From positions 1-47,778 of the forward strand of contig CAZSNT010000070.1 of the NCBI GenBank assembly GCA_964607765.1: a DNA stretch of 47,778 nt, in the 5' to 3' direction. Under the pieces are notes generated by a model, which worked only from the letters and a program-made list of their open reading frames with translations, had not been told where the DNA came from and did no database searches. Positions 25,192-34,122 of the stretch are shown one piece after another. Both the position numbers and the translations under genes were made by a program. The stretch comes from CAZSNT01 sp964607765. GTDB taxonomy: Bacteria; Verrucomicrobiota; Lentisphaeria; Oligosphaerales; JABHEG01. How positions within the stretch are numbered: position 1 is the stretch's first letter; the number at the start of each line of letters is the position of its first letter.

Positions 25192-27740
25192 TGACCTTAC
25201 CCATTCACGAGTTGCGAGGCCGGTTGAGGACGACGCTGGCAGAGTGGGACCGCGTGGTTGTCACTGCGCCGACCGGGTCCGGTAAATCGACGCAGATCCC
25301 GCAGATGCTGGCAGAGGACTGCTGTGGGCCGGGCCGGATCCTGGTGCTGCAACCGCGTCGGTTGGCCGCCCGGATGCTGGCAGTTCGCGTGGCCGAGGAA
25401 CGCGGCGTGAGTCTTGGCGGGGAAGTAGGCTACCAGACGCGGTTCGACAGCGCCGTGTCTGACGAGACACGGATCTGCTTCATCACGGAAGCGATCCTGT
25501 TGCGGCGCATTCTGAGTGACGGCGCGCTGCGGGGTGTTGCGGCTGTGGTGTTCGATGAGTTCCACGAGCGGAGCCTGGCCAGCGACGTGGGGTTGGCGCT
25601 GGCTCGAGCCGTATTGGAGCACGAGCGGCCGGACCTGAAGATCGTGGTGATGTCGGCGACGCTGGCCGCGGAGCCTGTGTGCGACTACCTGGGACAGTGT
25701 CCGCATCTGCACGCCGAAGGGCGCTGCTATCCGGTCGAGGTGAGTTACCTGCGTCGGCCTCTGCGCGGGGATGTGTGGGACGCTGCGTCGGGCGCGCTTG
25801 CCGATGTGCTGCGGACCGGGGTCGCGGGGGACGTTCTGGTTTTCATGCCGGGTGTGTACGAGATCCGCCGTACCGCGGAGGCCTGCGGTCGACTGGGCAG
25901 TTCGGAGCGTTTTGCCGTCATGCCGCTGTACGGCGACCTGGGGCGGCAGGAGCAGCAGCGGGTCATGGCTGCGTGCGAGACGCGGAAGGTGATTGTGGCA
26001 ACCAATATTGCGGAGACCTCGCTCACGATCCCAGGCGTTCGCCATGTGATCGATTGCGGCTTGGCTCGCGTGAGCCGCTACGATTCCGGACGCGGCGTGA
26101 ACATGCTGGTCACGGAGACGATCAGCCGTTCGTCGGCCGACCAGCGTTCCGGTCGCGCGGGCCGGGAGGCCCCCGGGACCTGCCGACGGTTGTGGAGTGA
26201 CGGTGAGCACCGGCTGCGGCCCGCCCACACGGATGCGGAGGTCCGTCGTGTCGATCTTGCCGAGACAGTGCTGCTGCTGGTATCCCTGGGGCATGGGGAT
26301 CCGGCTGCGTTCCCGTGGTTCGAGGCGCCTCCGGCCGCTTCGCTCGAGAACGCTGTGAGCTTGCTTCGGGAATTGCGGCTTGTCACGGGCACGTTGCTGA
26401 GTCTCACTGAACTGGGCCATCGGGCGATCCGCATCCCGGCACATCCACGGCTGTCGACTCTGATGTGTCATGCGGACGGGGTCGGGTGCTTCGAGGAAGC
26501 GGCCTTGGCCGCGGCCATTCTCAGCGAACGTCCTTTGCCGGTGACCCGGAAAGGGGGCAGGGGCACGTTGCGGGACGCGGTGCGCAACACGCCCGGTGGT
26601 GCTGCTGCGGACAGGGAACGGGAGCACATGCCGTCCGATTTGTTCGCACTGTTCCACGCGTTGCACCAGGCCGAACGAGCACATTTCTCTCGCGACGCGT
26701 GTTCGCGGCTGGGGATCAGCGGCGTGGCTGCTCGGGATGTGTGGCGGACGTTCCGTGCGCTGGTGGCAGCAGGCCGGCGGCACGGCCTGGGCGCATCGCG
26801 CGGTGTCAGGGACACGGAGGGATTCCTCATGAGTGTACTGCTCGCTTTCCCTGATCACCTGGCCAGGCGCTGCGACAGCGGCTCGTTGATGTGCGAACTG
26901 CGCGGCGGCAAGCGAGGCGAACTGGCACGTGTGTCAACCGTGCGAGGACACGACTTGCTGGTTGCCGGTGAGATGCGGGAAGTGCCGCGCTCAGGTTCGA
27001 CTCGGCCGCTGCTGTCGCTGGTCAGCGCGGTGCGGCGTGAGTGGCTGGAGCAGCTATTCCCGGAATCGTGGTTGGAGGAGGAAGCGACGGAGTGGGATTC
27101 ACGGCGTCGCCAAGTCGTGCTGCAGCGCCGCGTGACCTGCCTGGGCGTGGTTCTCGAGGAGCAGACGAGCGCAGACGTGGACGCCGTGGAGGCCGCGGCC
27201 ATCCTGGCGGGCCGCGTGAAGGCCGGTGAACTGGTGCTGCGTGGCTGGACCAAGGACGTGGAGGCATGGATGCAGCGGGCTCGATGGGTAGCGGGGATGT
27301 TCCCGGAGAGGAGCCTGCTGACGTATGACGACACGGACATGGACGTGATCCTGCAGGAGGTGTGCAGCGGGGCGCGTCGCTACAAAGACATCCGCGATGT
27401 GCCGTGCCTGGACCTGGTACGTCATGCGCTCAGCTGGGACGACCAGCAGTTCGTGGAGAAGATGGCGCCGCCCTGGATTCGTCTGCCGACGGGGCGGCGA
27501 ATGCGCCTGCAGTACATCCCTGGGCAACCGGTCAAAGGCAAGGCTCCCATCCAGGATCTGTTCGATGTTTCGCGACACCCGCACGTGGCTGGGGGACGGG
27601 AGCGCGTGCTGCTCGAGATCCTTGCGCCGAACATGCGCACTGTCCAGATCACGCAGGATCTGCCCGGCTTCTGGGCAGACATCTACCCGCGGGTGAAACA
27701 GGAGCTGGCGCGGCGCTACCCGAAGCACGAGTGGCGTTGA
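25191..27740 (+). CDS. hrpB: ATP-dependent RNA helicase HrpB
   Basis: An 849-residue DExH-box helicase of the HrpB family, within the usual length. Motif I is TAPTGSGKST (about residues 26-35), motif II is DEFHER, motif III is MSATL, and motifs V/VI are seen in ATNIAETSLTIPGVRHVIDCG and SSADQRSGRAGREAPG. The C-terminus has the HrpB_C signature (LAPNMRTVQITQDLPGFWADIYPRVKQEL, read in parts) and ends with RRYPKHEWR. It unwinds RNA in the cytoplasm; in other bacteria it acts in mRNA processing or decay, but its targets here are unknown. The ATG at 25191 lacks a Shine-Dalgarno sequence and is directly preceded by the CCTAACA array. It is 139 bases upstream of the GTPase gene set on the same strand. 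Confidence 0.93.
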   Translation: MTLPIHELRGRLRTTLAEWDRVVVTAPTGSGKSTQIPQMLAEDCCGPGRILVLQPRRLAARMLAVRVAEERGVSLGGEVGYQTRFDSAVSDETRICFITEAILLRRILSDGALRGVAAVVFDEFHERSLASDVGLALARAVLEHERPDLKIVVMSATLAAEPVCDYLGQCPHLHAEGRCYPVEVSYLRRPLRGDVWDAASGALADVLRTGVAGDVLVFMPGVYEIRRTAEACGRLGSSERFAVMPLYGDLGRQEQQRVMAACETRKVIVATNIAETSLTIPGVRHVIDCGLARVSRYDSGRGVNMLVTETISRSSADQRSGRAGREAPGTCRRLWSDGEHRLRPAHTDAEVRRVDLAETVLLLVSLGHGDPAAFPWFEAPPAASLENAVSLLRELRLVTGTLLSLTELGHRAIRIPAHPRLSTLMCHADGVGCFEEAALAAAILSERPLPVTRKGGRGTLRDAVRNTPGGAAADREREHMPSDLFALFHALHQAERAHFSRDACSRLGISGVAARDVWRTFRALVAAGRRHGLGASRGVRDTEGFLMSVLLAFPDHLARRCDSGSLMCELRGGKRGELARVSTVRGHDLLVAGEMREVPRSGSTRPLLSLVSAVRREWLEQLFPESWLEEEATEWDSRRRQVVLQRRVTCLGVVLEEQTSADVDAVEAAAILAGRVKAGELVLRGWTKDVEAWMQRARWVAGMFPERSLLTYDDTDMDVILQEVCSGARRYKDIRDVPCLDLVRHALSWDDQQFVEKMAPPWIRLPTGRRMRLQYIPGQPVKGKAPIQDLFDVSRHPHVAGGRERVLLEILAPNMRTVQITQDLPGFWADIYPRVKQELARRYPKHEWR

Positions 27741-27879
27741 GTTCCGCCCCTCTTGTACTGTGCTGAAGCGGACGCTAATTTACCTGCCTATCCCGCCATT
27801 GATTGGTAAGGGGTGCACCGTGTTCGTGTCGCGCGTGGCCGGACAGCGTAGTGCATCCCGATATGAGAAGAAGACCGCC

Positions 27880-30123
27880 ATGGACAGTGACGACAGATCC
27901 CAATCCGCCGCGTGTGAAGTGCGGCTCCACCTTTCCGCCGGCGCCCCCACTGTGACACGGGTGACGGACTTCCCGTTTCGTGTCGGGCGCAGCCAGGAGT
28001 GCGACCTGGTGATCGACGAGCCGTCGGTCTCCGGGCTGCATGCTGTGCTGGTTGTTGAGCCGGACGGGACGATTCAAGTCGAGGATCAGTGGAGCACGAA
28101 CGGCATTTTCCTCGATCGTCGCCGGGTCAAGCAGGTAGTGGTGGACCGGCCGCTGGAGCTGTACTTCGGTCGCGTCAAGCTCGACATCACGCCGCAGGGA
28201 GCAGCGGCCAGAGGGGGGTCGGCGCAGTCGGAACCGCCTTCGGCGACAACGGTTGAGGGGGAGCAGGGCCAATACCTGTATCGGCGCGGCGGCGTTGAGC
28301 ACGGGCCGTTCACGTGGCGGCAGCTGAGGCGGCTGGCGGAGAGCGAGACGCTGAAGAAGTCAGACCTGGTGTGGGGCCCCGATGCGACTGCCTGGATGCG
28401 TGCGGAGTTCTTGCCTGACCTGTTCGGTGACGAGGCCGCGGCCACACTGGTGTCTGGCGCGCGCGCCGAAGACAACGCGAAACCCGCCGCTTCTGCGGCC
28501 GAGAGCATGCCCGCGGCGGCTGCTGCGGCCGAGTCCGCCCCGGCCGCGGCTGACCGCGCTGCATCGGCGCCCGCGTCTGCCGCGGCGCCGGCCCAAGGCA
28601 AGGCGCGTGTCAAGGAGATCAAGAAACCCGCCGCTGCGTCGCGGAAACGTCGCAGCAAACCCCGTGCGGCGCGCGCGAAACCCGAGCCCCAGAAGCCACC
28701 CGCGCGGCGGGGGATTGTCTGCCCGCACTGTTGGCACCGGTTCGATGTTGAGGAGTTCCTGTTCATTGCGCGTCACCAGGGGTTGGTGGGGGATCCGGTC
28801 CTGGGCGCTGACGCGCAGCAGCGGTTCCTGCCATCGCGGTTCACCCCGGAAGGCAACGCGATTGATTCTGAGGGCATGAGCTGCCCGGACATGGCGTGTC
28901 CGCGCTGTCACCTGCGGATTCCGCAGCCGGCCAGCGAGATGCCGCCGCTGTTTCTGTCCATTGTGGGGGCCACGGCCAGCGGCAAGTCCTACTTCCTCAC
29001 GAGCATGACCTGGGAGCTGCGCAACGCGCTGTCACGGAATTTCGCGGTGTCCTTCACGGATACAGACGCAATCAACAACCAGATCCTGAACGATTTCGAA
29101 GAGACGATCTTCCTGAATTCGGAGTCGGACGAACTGGTTGCGTTGCGCAAGACGGAGTTGCAGGGCGAGCTTTACAATCAAGTGCTTCTGGACGGCATGC
29201 TGATCAACCTGCCGAAGCCGTTCATGTTCTCCATCACACCGGCCGAGCACCACCCCGACTATGAGGAAGTGCGCGAGCGTACGTCCCGCACGCTGGTCCT
29301 CTACGACAATGCCGGTGAGCATTTCGAGCCGGGCATGGACTCGGTAGACAACCCAACCACGCAGCACCTGCTGCACTCCGACACAATCTTCTTCCTGTTC
29401 GATCCCACCAAGGACGTGCGGTTCCGGCGTCGGATTCGCGGCAGCGAGGACCCGCAGCTGGCGCGGGGGGCGCGGGTTCAGCGGCAGGAGATCATCCTCA
29501 CAGAGATGATCAACCGGATCAAGAAATACTCTGGTATGCGGGCGGGCGCGAAGACTGCCAAGACGCTGATCATCGTGGTCGCCAAGTCGGACGTGTGGAT
29601 TGATCAGCTCAACGCCGAGGTGACACCCGCGCCGTGGCAGTGGGAGCCGCGCTTCCACACGTGCGCCCTCGATATTGACGCGATCAAGAATGTGTCCTTC
29701 GCGCTGCGGTCGTTGCTCGAGGATGTGTGTCCCGAAGTCGTTTCCACCGCGGAGTCGTTCGCGGGGGACGTGCTGTATCTGCCCAACAGCGCGCTGGGCG
29801 GCAGCCCTGAGCTCAGCGAAGATACGGGCATGCTCGGTATCCGGCCGCAGGAGGTGACGCCGTTCTGGGTGTCTGTGCCCATGCTTTACTTCTTCTACGA
29901 GTGGGGGTTCATTCCTGCGCTGCCCAAAGGCCGGCGCCCCGAGCGTGACACGGTGGCCGTGGAGTACAAGGTGTCCGGCGACCTGGCCTTCGTGAAGCTT
30001 CCCGGCCAGGAGAAGCCGCTGCAGGTCCCCGTGTGCTACATGGGAACGCGACTCCGTTGCCCGAACACGGGTATGTGGTTCGATCTTCCCGCGCGGCGGC
30101 GTTCCGCGCGGCGCAGCCGGTAA
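27880..30123 (+). CDS. FHA-GYF_2-zinc ribbon-TRAFAC GTPase (DO-GTPase2-like)
   Basis: A 747-residue modular regulator. Residues 13-105 are an FHA phosphothreonine-binding domain (GRS 36-38, S51-x2-H54, N74-G75). Residues 131-182 form a GYF_2 domain (YLYRRGGVEHGPFTWRQL and later W). An Ala/Lys/Pro-rich linker follows to about 275. A zinc-binding segment has C281/C284 and C335/C340/C343. The GTPase has G1 GATASGKS with K369, G3 DNAGE at D476 and a G4-like AKSD at 568-571, where Ala replaces the usual Asn/Thr. This layout resembles the TRAFAC-class DO-GTPase2 proteins that Aravind and colleagues linked to GAP1 proteins in conflict or regulatory systems, and the next gene is GAP1-N2-like. The ATG at 27880 has only a weak AGAAGAAG leader. 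Confidence 0.8.
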   Translation: MDSDDRSQSAACEVRLHLSAGAPTVTRVTDFPFRVGRSQECDLVIDEPSVSGLHAVLVVEPDGTIQVEDQWSTNGIFLDRRRVKQVVVDRPLELYFGRVKLDITPQGAAARGGSAQSEPPSATTVEGEQGQYLYRRGGVEHGPFTWRQLRRLAESETLKKSDLVWGPDATAWMRAEFLPDLFGDEAAATLVSGARAEDNAKPAASAAESMPAAAAAAESAPAAADRAASAPASAAAPAQGKARVKEIKKPAAASRKRRSKPRAARAKPEPQKPPARRGIVCPHCWHRFDVEEFLFIARHQGLVGDPVLGADAQQRFLPSRFTPEGNAIDSEGMSCPDMACPRCHLRIPQPASEMPPLFLSIVGATASGKSYFLTSMTWELRNALSRNFAVSFTDTDAINNQILNDFEETIFLNSESDELVALRKTELQGELYNQVLLDGMLINLPKPFMFSITPAEHHPDYEEVRERTSRTLVLYDNAGEHFEPGMDSVDNPTTQHLLHSDTIFFLFDPTKDVRFRRRIRGSEDPQLARGARVQRQEIILTEMINRIKKYSGMRAGAKTAKTLIIVVAKSDVWIDQLNAEVTPAPWQWEPRFHTCALDIDAIKNVSFALRSLLEDVCPEVVSTAESFAGDVLYLPNSALGGSPELSEDTGMLGIRPQEVTPFWVSVPMLYFFYEWGFIPALPKGRRPERDTVAVEYKVSGDLAFVKLPGQEKPLQVPVCYMGTRLRCPNTGMWFDLPARRRSARRSR

Positions 30124-30145
30124 CTCTCAAGCAGGCGACGCACCC

Positions 30146-31060
30146 ATGGCAGACGAGCTCATCTATACTTCCGCCAGTCGCGGCTTACGCCCCGGCACCC
30201 GCGGTTTCTGTACCGTAGCTTACACGCAGGGCATGCGTCCGGAGAGTATCCGCGTGCTCGAGTCCCTGAGCGCATACAAGAACATCTACGCCGTTCACGA
30301 CGCTCGTGCCGAGCTGAACCCCGTGCTGTTCTGCCACTACCACTACACGCTGGGCGGCCGTTCCATCAGCCTGCTGTCGCGCATTGCGCCGGCCGTGGCG
30401 GACCACACACAACGCTCGAACAAGCTGGCTCACCACGTGGTGATCACCAAACGTGAACGGCCCGCGGGCGGCCCGGCATGGCTGGCGATGCAGGACGGGT
30501 TCTTCTTGCAGCATTGGGACCGCGACCCGCAGCGCATACCCACACCGAAGGCGATTCCCGAAGGCGATGAGGAGTCGACGTTCGCCGCAGCGTGGGAGAG
30601 CATGGGCTTTGACCCGGGCTGGGCCGGCGTTCTGGCGCACGCCTTCCTGGCGCGTCCCACGGTACCGGCCTACTTGGTCTTCGAGCCCGGCATGGAGACG
30701 TTGCCGCTGCTGAAGGATGCGCTGGCCCTGGTCGGTGCGGACAAGCGTTGGGATGTCACGTTCAACACGCACTTCTCGTCGCTGCCCGCGGGCACGACGT
30801 GCTGCTGGCGCTGCTGCGTTCCGGACACCGGTGCGCTGCGCGAGGCGCGCCGCAACCCGCGGACACTGGTAATCGATCTGAGCAACCCCACGGCGCCACC
30901 GACCGAGAATGCACTGGTTACATGTGCCCGCGAGGGCACGCCGGTGCCGGCGACTCCCCGACGGCCGACGGAGGGCGCGCAGCGATTTCGGCCGCTCGCC
31001 AACCGCAATCGGTCGGCGTTGCGCATGGGACCTGTCAAACGCAAGGACTTTCGCAGGTAA
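30146..31060 (+). CDS. GAP1-N2-like GTPase-associated protein (N-terminal domain only)
   Basis: A 304-residue protein starting MADELIYTSASRGLRPGTRGFCTVAYTQGM (given here only as its opening signature, residues about 1-30). This LxYTSxxRGLxPGxxGFCTV opening is characteristic of GTPase-associated protein 1, N-terminal domain type 2. Longer family members carry middle and C-terminal domains that are absent here. The second half has FEPGMETLPLL and DVTFNTHFSSLPAGTTCCWRCC, rich in cysteine. No membrane segment is seen. It begins 22 bases after the GTPase stop and is presumably that enzyme's partner or regulator. The biochemical role of GAP1 domains is not established. Confidence 0.72.
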   Translation: MADELIYTSASRGLRPGTRGFCTVAYTQGMRPESIRVLESLSAYKNIYAVHDARAELNPVLFCHYHYTLGGRSISLLSRIAPAVADHTQRSNKLAHHVVITKRERPAGGPAWLAMQDGFFLQHWDRDPQRIPTPKAIPEGDEESTFAAAWESMGFDPGWAGVLAHAFLARPTVPAYLVFEPGMETLPLLKDALALVGADKRWDVTFNTHFSSLPAGTTCCWRCCVPDTGALREARRNPRTLVIDLSNPTAPPTENALVTCAREGTPVPATPRRPTEGAQRFRPLANRNRSALRMGPVKRKDFRR

Positions 31061-31063
31061 GGT

Positions 31064-34000
31064 ATGACACCGGAACAGGAACTGGTCCAGCAAATCCGTG
31101 AGTTCATCCGCAGTGACCAGCCGGATGTTACGCCGGTCATCGAGGATCTCGCGGATCAATACGCCGAGATCTGTAACACGGTGAACGCGCGCCTGGCCCG
31201 GTGTGCCGAGTTCCTGGAGCAGGGGCTGCGTTCCGAAGCGGTGCACGAGGCCGAGGAGCAGCCGCATCTGCTGGAGCTGATCGATGTGATCAACTTCCAG
31301 GAAGTCTCGCGCTGGCGCAATATCTGCACAGACATGGGCTTGCCCGTGTTCGCTGCGCTCGATCTGGACACGATCGAGCTGCTCCGCAAGGAGTGTTCCA
31401 CCGAGCAGTCGCTCTCGCCGTTGCTCAAGGAGTACCGGCGGCTTGTGCACGATGGCGACCGGGACGGGTGCGTGCGGATCCTGCGTGAGCTGCGCATGCG
31501 GGATTCGGAGAACCCTGTCTGGCCCGAGAACCTGGGGCCGCTGGAGGAGGATCAGCTGCCTGGTCTGCGGATCGAGGTGGACGATGCACTGGAGGACGGC
31601 GATTTCGGGCGTCTCCGTGAACTCTACGGCGACCTGACCCATCCGCAGCGTGTGACGCCCGCACCGGAGGAGATGCTGGAGCAGATCGCCGGCGCATTAT
31701 CCGCTGTTCGGCGCAAGGAAGTGGCGGCGGAGACGGAGCGCCTGCTGCAGGACCTGGACGAGGCGCTGGCCAACGAGAAGGTCGGTCGAGCAGGCGAGCT
31801 TCTGACCGACTGGGATGAACTGGCTGCGGACAAGCAGTTCGAGGCGGATGCCTCGCAGGATGCGTTCGTGGCGCGCGTGCGCAACTGGTACGACGCGGAG
31901 GAATCGCGGCAGGAGGCGGAGCGCCGGTTCGTCTCGGCCGTGGCGGGCATGTGGGATGCGGTTCGCACGGCCCCGCTCGATGCAGCCGAGCTGCACGAGT
32001 GCTGGCAGACTCTCAGTGCCACAGGCCGCCCCGTGCCGGACGACCTTGAAGCAGGTGTGAACGACGCATTCGCGCGCATCGAAGCGCGTCGTCGCGCGCG
32101 CCGTCGTCGCGCCGTTGCCTTCACGTTCCTCGTTCTCGCTCTCCTTGCCGCGGCCGGCGTGTTCGCGTGGAAATCGCATCAGCAGGCCGTGCATCGCAAG
32201 TCGGTCATCGGCCGACTGACCGGGATGTTGGGCGAGGAGCGGTACGAGGAAATCAACGACTATCTGGCCGGCATCAAAGAGGAGAATCCGGACTTCTTCA
32301 ATTCGGCCGAACTCCGACACTTCCGGGAACAGACCTCCAAGGCGCTGGCGGCGCGGGACGAGAAGCGCAGACTGTACGCGGCGACCGTGGAGCGACTGGG
32401 CGAGATCCGAGAGCAGGGCTTCGATGCGCCGGAAGAGACGATCCGGCACCTCTTGGCTGAAGCCCGTCAGTACGGCGAGGGCGAGGAAGCGGAGAAGTAC
32501 GTGAGTACGTGGGAGTCCACGTGGACGGCATGGGTGTCGCGGCAGGTTGAGGCGGTCAACACGGAAGTGCGGCGTTTCATGGCGTTTCTGCGTCAGGCGT
32601 TGGAAGCGAAAGCCGCGGAGCCGTTTGCGACGCTGGCTGCCGAGGGTGAGGCGTTGGTACGGTGCCATGAACAGCGCAAGGAAGCCGAGCCGCTCCTGAC
32701 CGGCGCGTCCACGGATGTGGTCGAGCAGTTCACCGGCTTGGCCGGGCAGATTGACGCCTGGGAGCAGGACTACCAGGCGCGATGCAAGGCGCGCGAGGAA
32801 ACTGCGGCGCGTCTGGCTACGCTGCGCCGCGACATACGTACGGTGCTCCCCGACCTGGAGGGATACGCCAAGCTGTTGCAGCAGTTTGTGGCCGAGTTCC
32901 CGGACGCGGTCGAAGCCGAGTCGTTCAAACGCGCGATCGGGCAGCTGGACCTTTACCGACAGGCGACCGGACTGAAGTCGTTCTCCATCCTGAAACTGCC
33001 TCCCGACGGGGATGACATTGCCGTGCTCAGGCAACTTATCGCCCCGGATTCCGGTCTGGCAGGCTCGGTGTGGGCACCGGACCTGAACGCGTGTCTGGCA
33101 TACGTCGATGCGGTCCAGACCGTCCGCGAACGCCTGCCCACACTGGCTCTCAGCAAGGGCGAGTCCATGAGTCTGCAGTACGTGCAGTACCGGCCGCAGG
33201 GCGAGACCGTTTGGCGCACGCTCTACTGTCCGGATCCGTTGCGGAGCCGCGTTGAGAAGGATGCGAGGGGGAATCCGTATACGGTCTACTGGGGGGAAGT
33301 GTTCTACTACGAGCGGGACGATCAGAAACCGTGGCTCACGCACACGAGCAAGATCTTCCCGAACAAGCTGAACTCGACCGACTACGAGGTGAAGATCCAG
33401 CATCGGGCCAGCGACAACATCGTGCCGCACGGCAGGTTCCTGTTCAAGTTCGTGGCGGAGGCCACAGAGGTCCGCGAACTGGATGTGCACGTGCTGAACG
33501 GTATCGAGGCGCTGCTGCATAGTCACGAGGAGATCCAGCTTGTCCCCAAGGCTTGGCTGATCAAACGGCTTGTGCATCTGTTGGCTGAGGCCTTCAGTCA
33601 GCAACTGCCGGAAGCGGTTGAGCTCATCCGCCTGGCCGACCGGATGAAGACCGATGTGCCCTGGATGAACCCTGATCACCCCGACGTGGTCGCTGCGGGT
33701 GAGGGCATCCGGGACACGCTGCGCGAGTTTCCGGACATTCCCGGCACAGTAACGCGCGCCCGGGCACGCCGCGCCCTGTTGATGAAAGCCGTGAGTCGTC
33801 GGCTGCGGTCGGCGGGGTGGGTGCAGATGTCAGAGGCGGGCAAAGCCGAGCCCGTCTTCTTTGTCTCGGACCCGGTGTCCGTGTGGACCATTGTCCCGGG
33901 CTCTGCCACTGCATTGCCCTCGTTCAAGGTTGTGGGCCGCCGCGGCCCGGACGGCAGCTTCCGGTTCGCCGAGTCGGTACAGCGCGACCTGTTCGCCGGA

Positions 34001-34120
34001 CAGGTGCTGTTCGCTCCCGGTGACCGGCGTCTGGAGAGCGATCTGCTCCGCAGCATGGGCTTCTCGGGTTCGACGCGGCCGCCGCAGTGGCCGGCGTCCT
34101 GGCCGGTCAACAGTCGTTAA
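31064..34120 (+). CDS. large single-pass membrane protein of the GTPase cluster, function unknown
   Basis: A 1018-residue protein. The first 345 residues are acidic and helical, with repeated Leu/Glu/Asp/Arg patterns suggestive of TPR-like or coiled-coil packing. An Arg-rich stop-transfer patch (RRRARRRR) directly precedes the only clear membrane helix at about 350-368 (VAFTFLVLALLAAAGVFAW). By the positive-inside rule the N-terminal part is cytoplasmic and about 650 residues are periplasmic. The periplasmic part is helical to about 640, then mixed with beta-rich segments (SLQYVQYRPQGETVWRTLY). No enzyme motif is visible. It starts 3 bases after the GAP1-N2 gene and ends 2 bases before the PilM-like gene. 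It could therefore connect the cytoplasmic GTPase to an envelope complex, which is inference. Confidence 0.7.
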   Translation: MTPEQELVQQIREFIRSDQPDVTPVIEDLADQYAEICNTVNARLARCAEFLEQGLRSEAVHEAEEQPHLLELIDVINFQEVSRWRNICTDMGLPVFAALDLDTIELLRKECSTEQSLSPLLKEYRRLVHDGDRDGCVRILRELRMRDSENPVWPENLGPLEEDQLPGLRIEVDDALEDGDFGRLRELYGDLTHPQRVTPAPEEMLEQIAGALSAVRRKEVAAETERLLQDLDEALANEKVGRAGELLTDWDELAADKQFEADASQDAFVARVRNWYDAEESRQEAERRFVSAVAGMWDAVRTAPLDAAELHECWQTLSATGRPVPDDLEAGVNDAFARIEARRRARRRRAVAFTFLVLALLAAAGVFAWKSHQQAVHRKSVIGRLTGMLGEERYEEINDYLAGIKEENPDFFNSAELRHFREQTSKALAARDEKRRLYAATVERLGEIREQGFDAPEETIRHLLAEARQYGEGEEAEKYVSTWESTWTAWVSRQVEAVNTEVRRFMAFLRQALEAKAAEPFATLAAEGEALVRCHEQRKEAEPLLTGASTDVVEQFTGLAGQIDAWEQDYQARCKAREETAARLATLRRDIRTVLPDLEGYAKLLQQFVAEFPDAVEAESFKRAIGQLDLYRQATGLKSFSILKLPPDGDDIAVLRQLIAPDSGLAGSVWAPDLNACLAYVDAVQTVRERLPTLALSKGESMSLQYVQYRPQGETVWRTLYCPDPLRSRVEKDARGNPYTVYWGEVFYYERDDQKPWLTHTSKIFPNKLNSTDYEVKIQHRASDNIVPHGRFLFKFVAEATEVRELDVHVLNGIEALLHSHEEIQLVPKAWLIKRLVHLLAEAFSQQLPEAVELIRLADRMKTDVPWMNPDHPDVVAAGEGIRDTLREFPDIPGTVTRARARRALLMKAVSRRLRSAGWVQMSEAGKAEPVFFVSDPVSVWTIVPGSATALPSFKVVGRRGPDGSFRFAESVQRDLFAGQVLFAPGDRRLESDLLRSMGFSGSTRPPQWPASWPVNSR

Positions 34121-34122
34121 GA

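Noticed and set aside
31697..33679. 660-residue minus-strand frame opposite the 1018-residue membrane protein
   Set aside because: Antisense shadow; the plus-strand frame fits the operon spacing, membrane topology and codon use.
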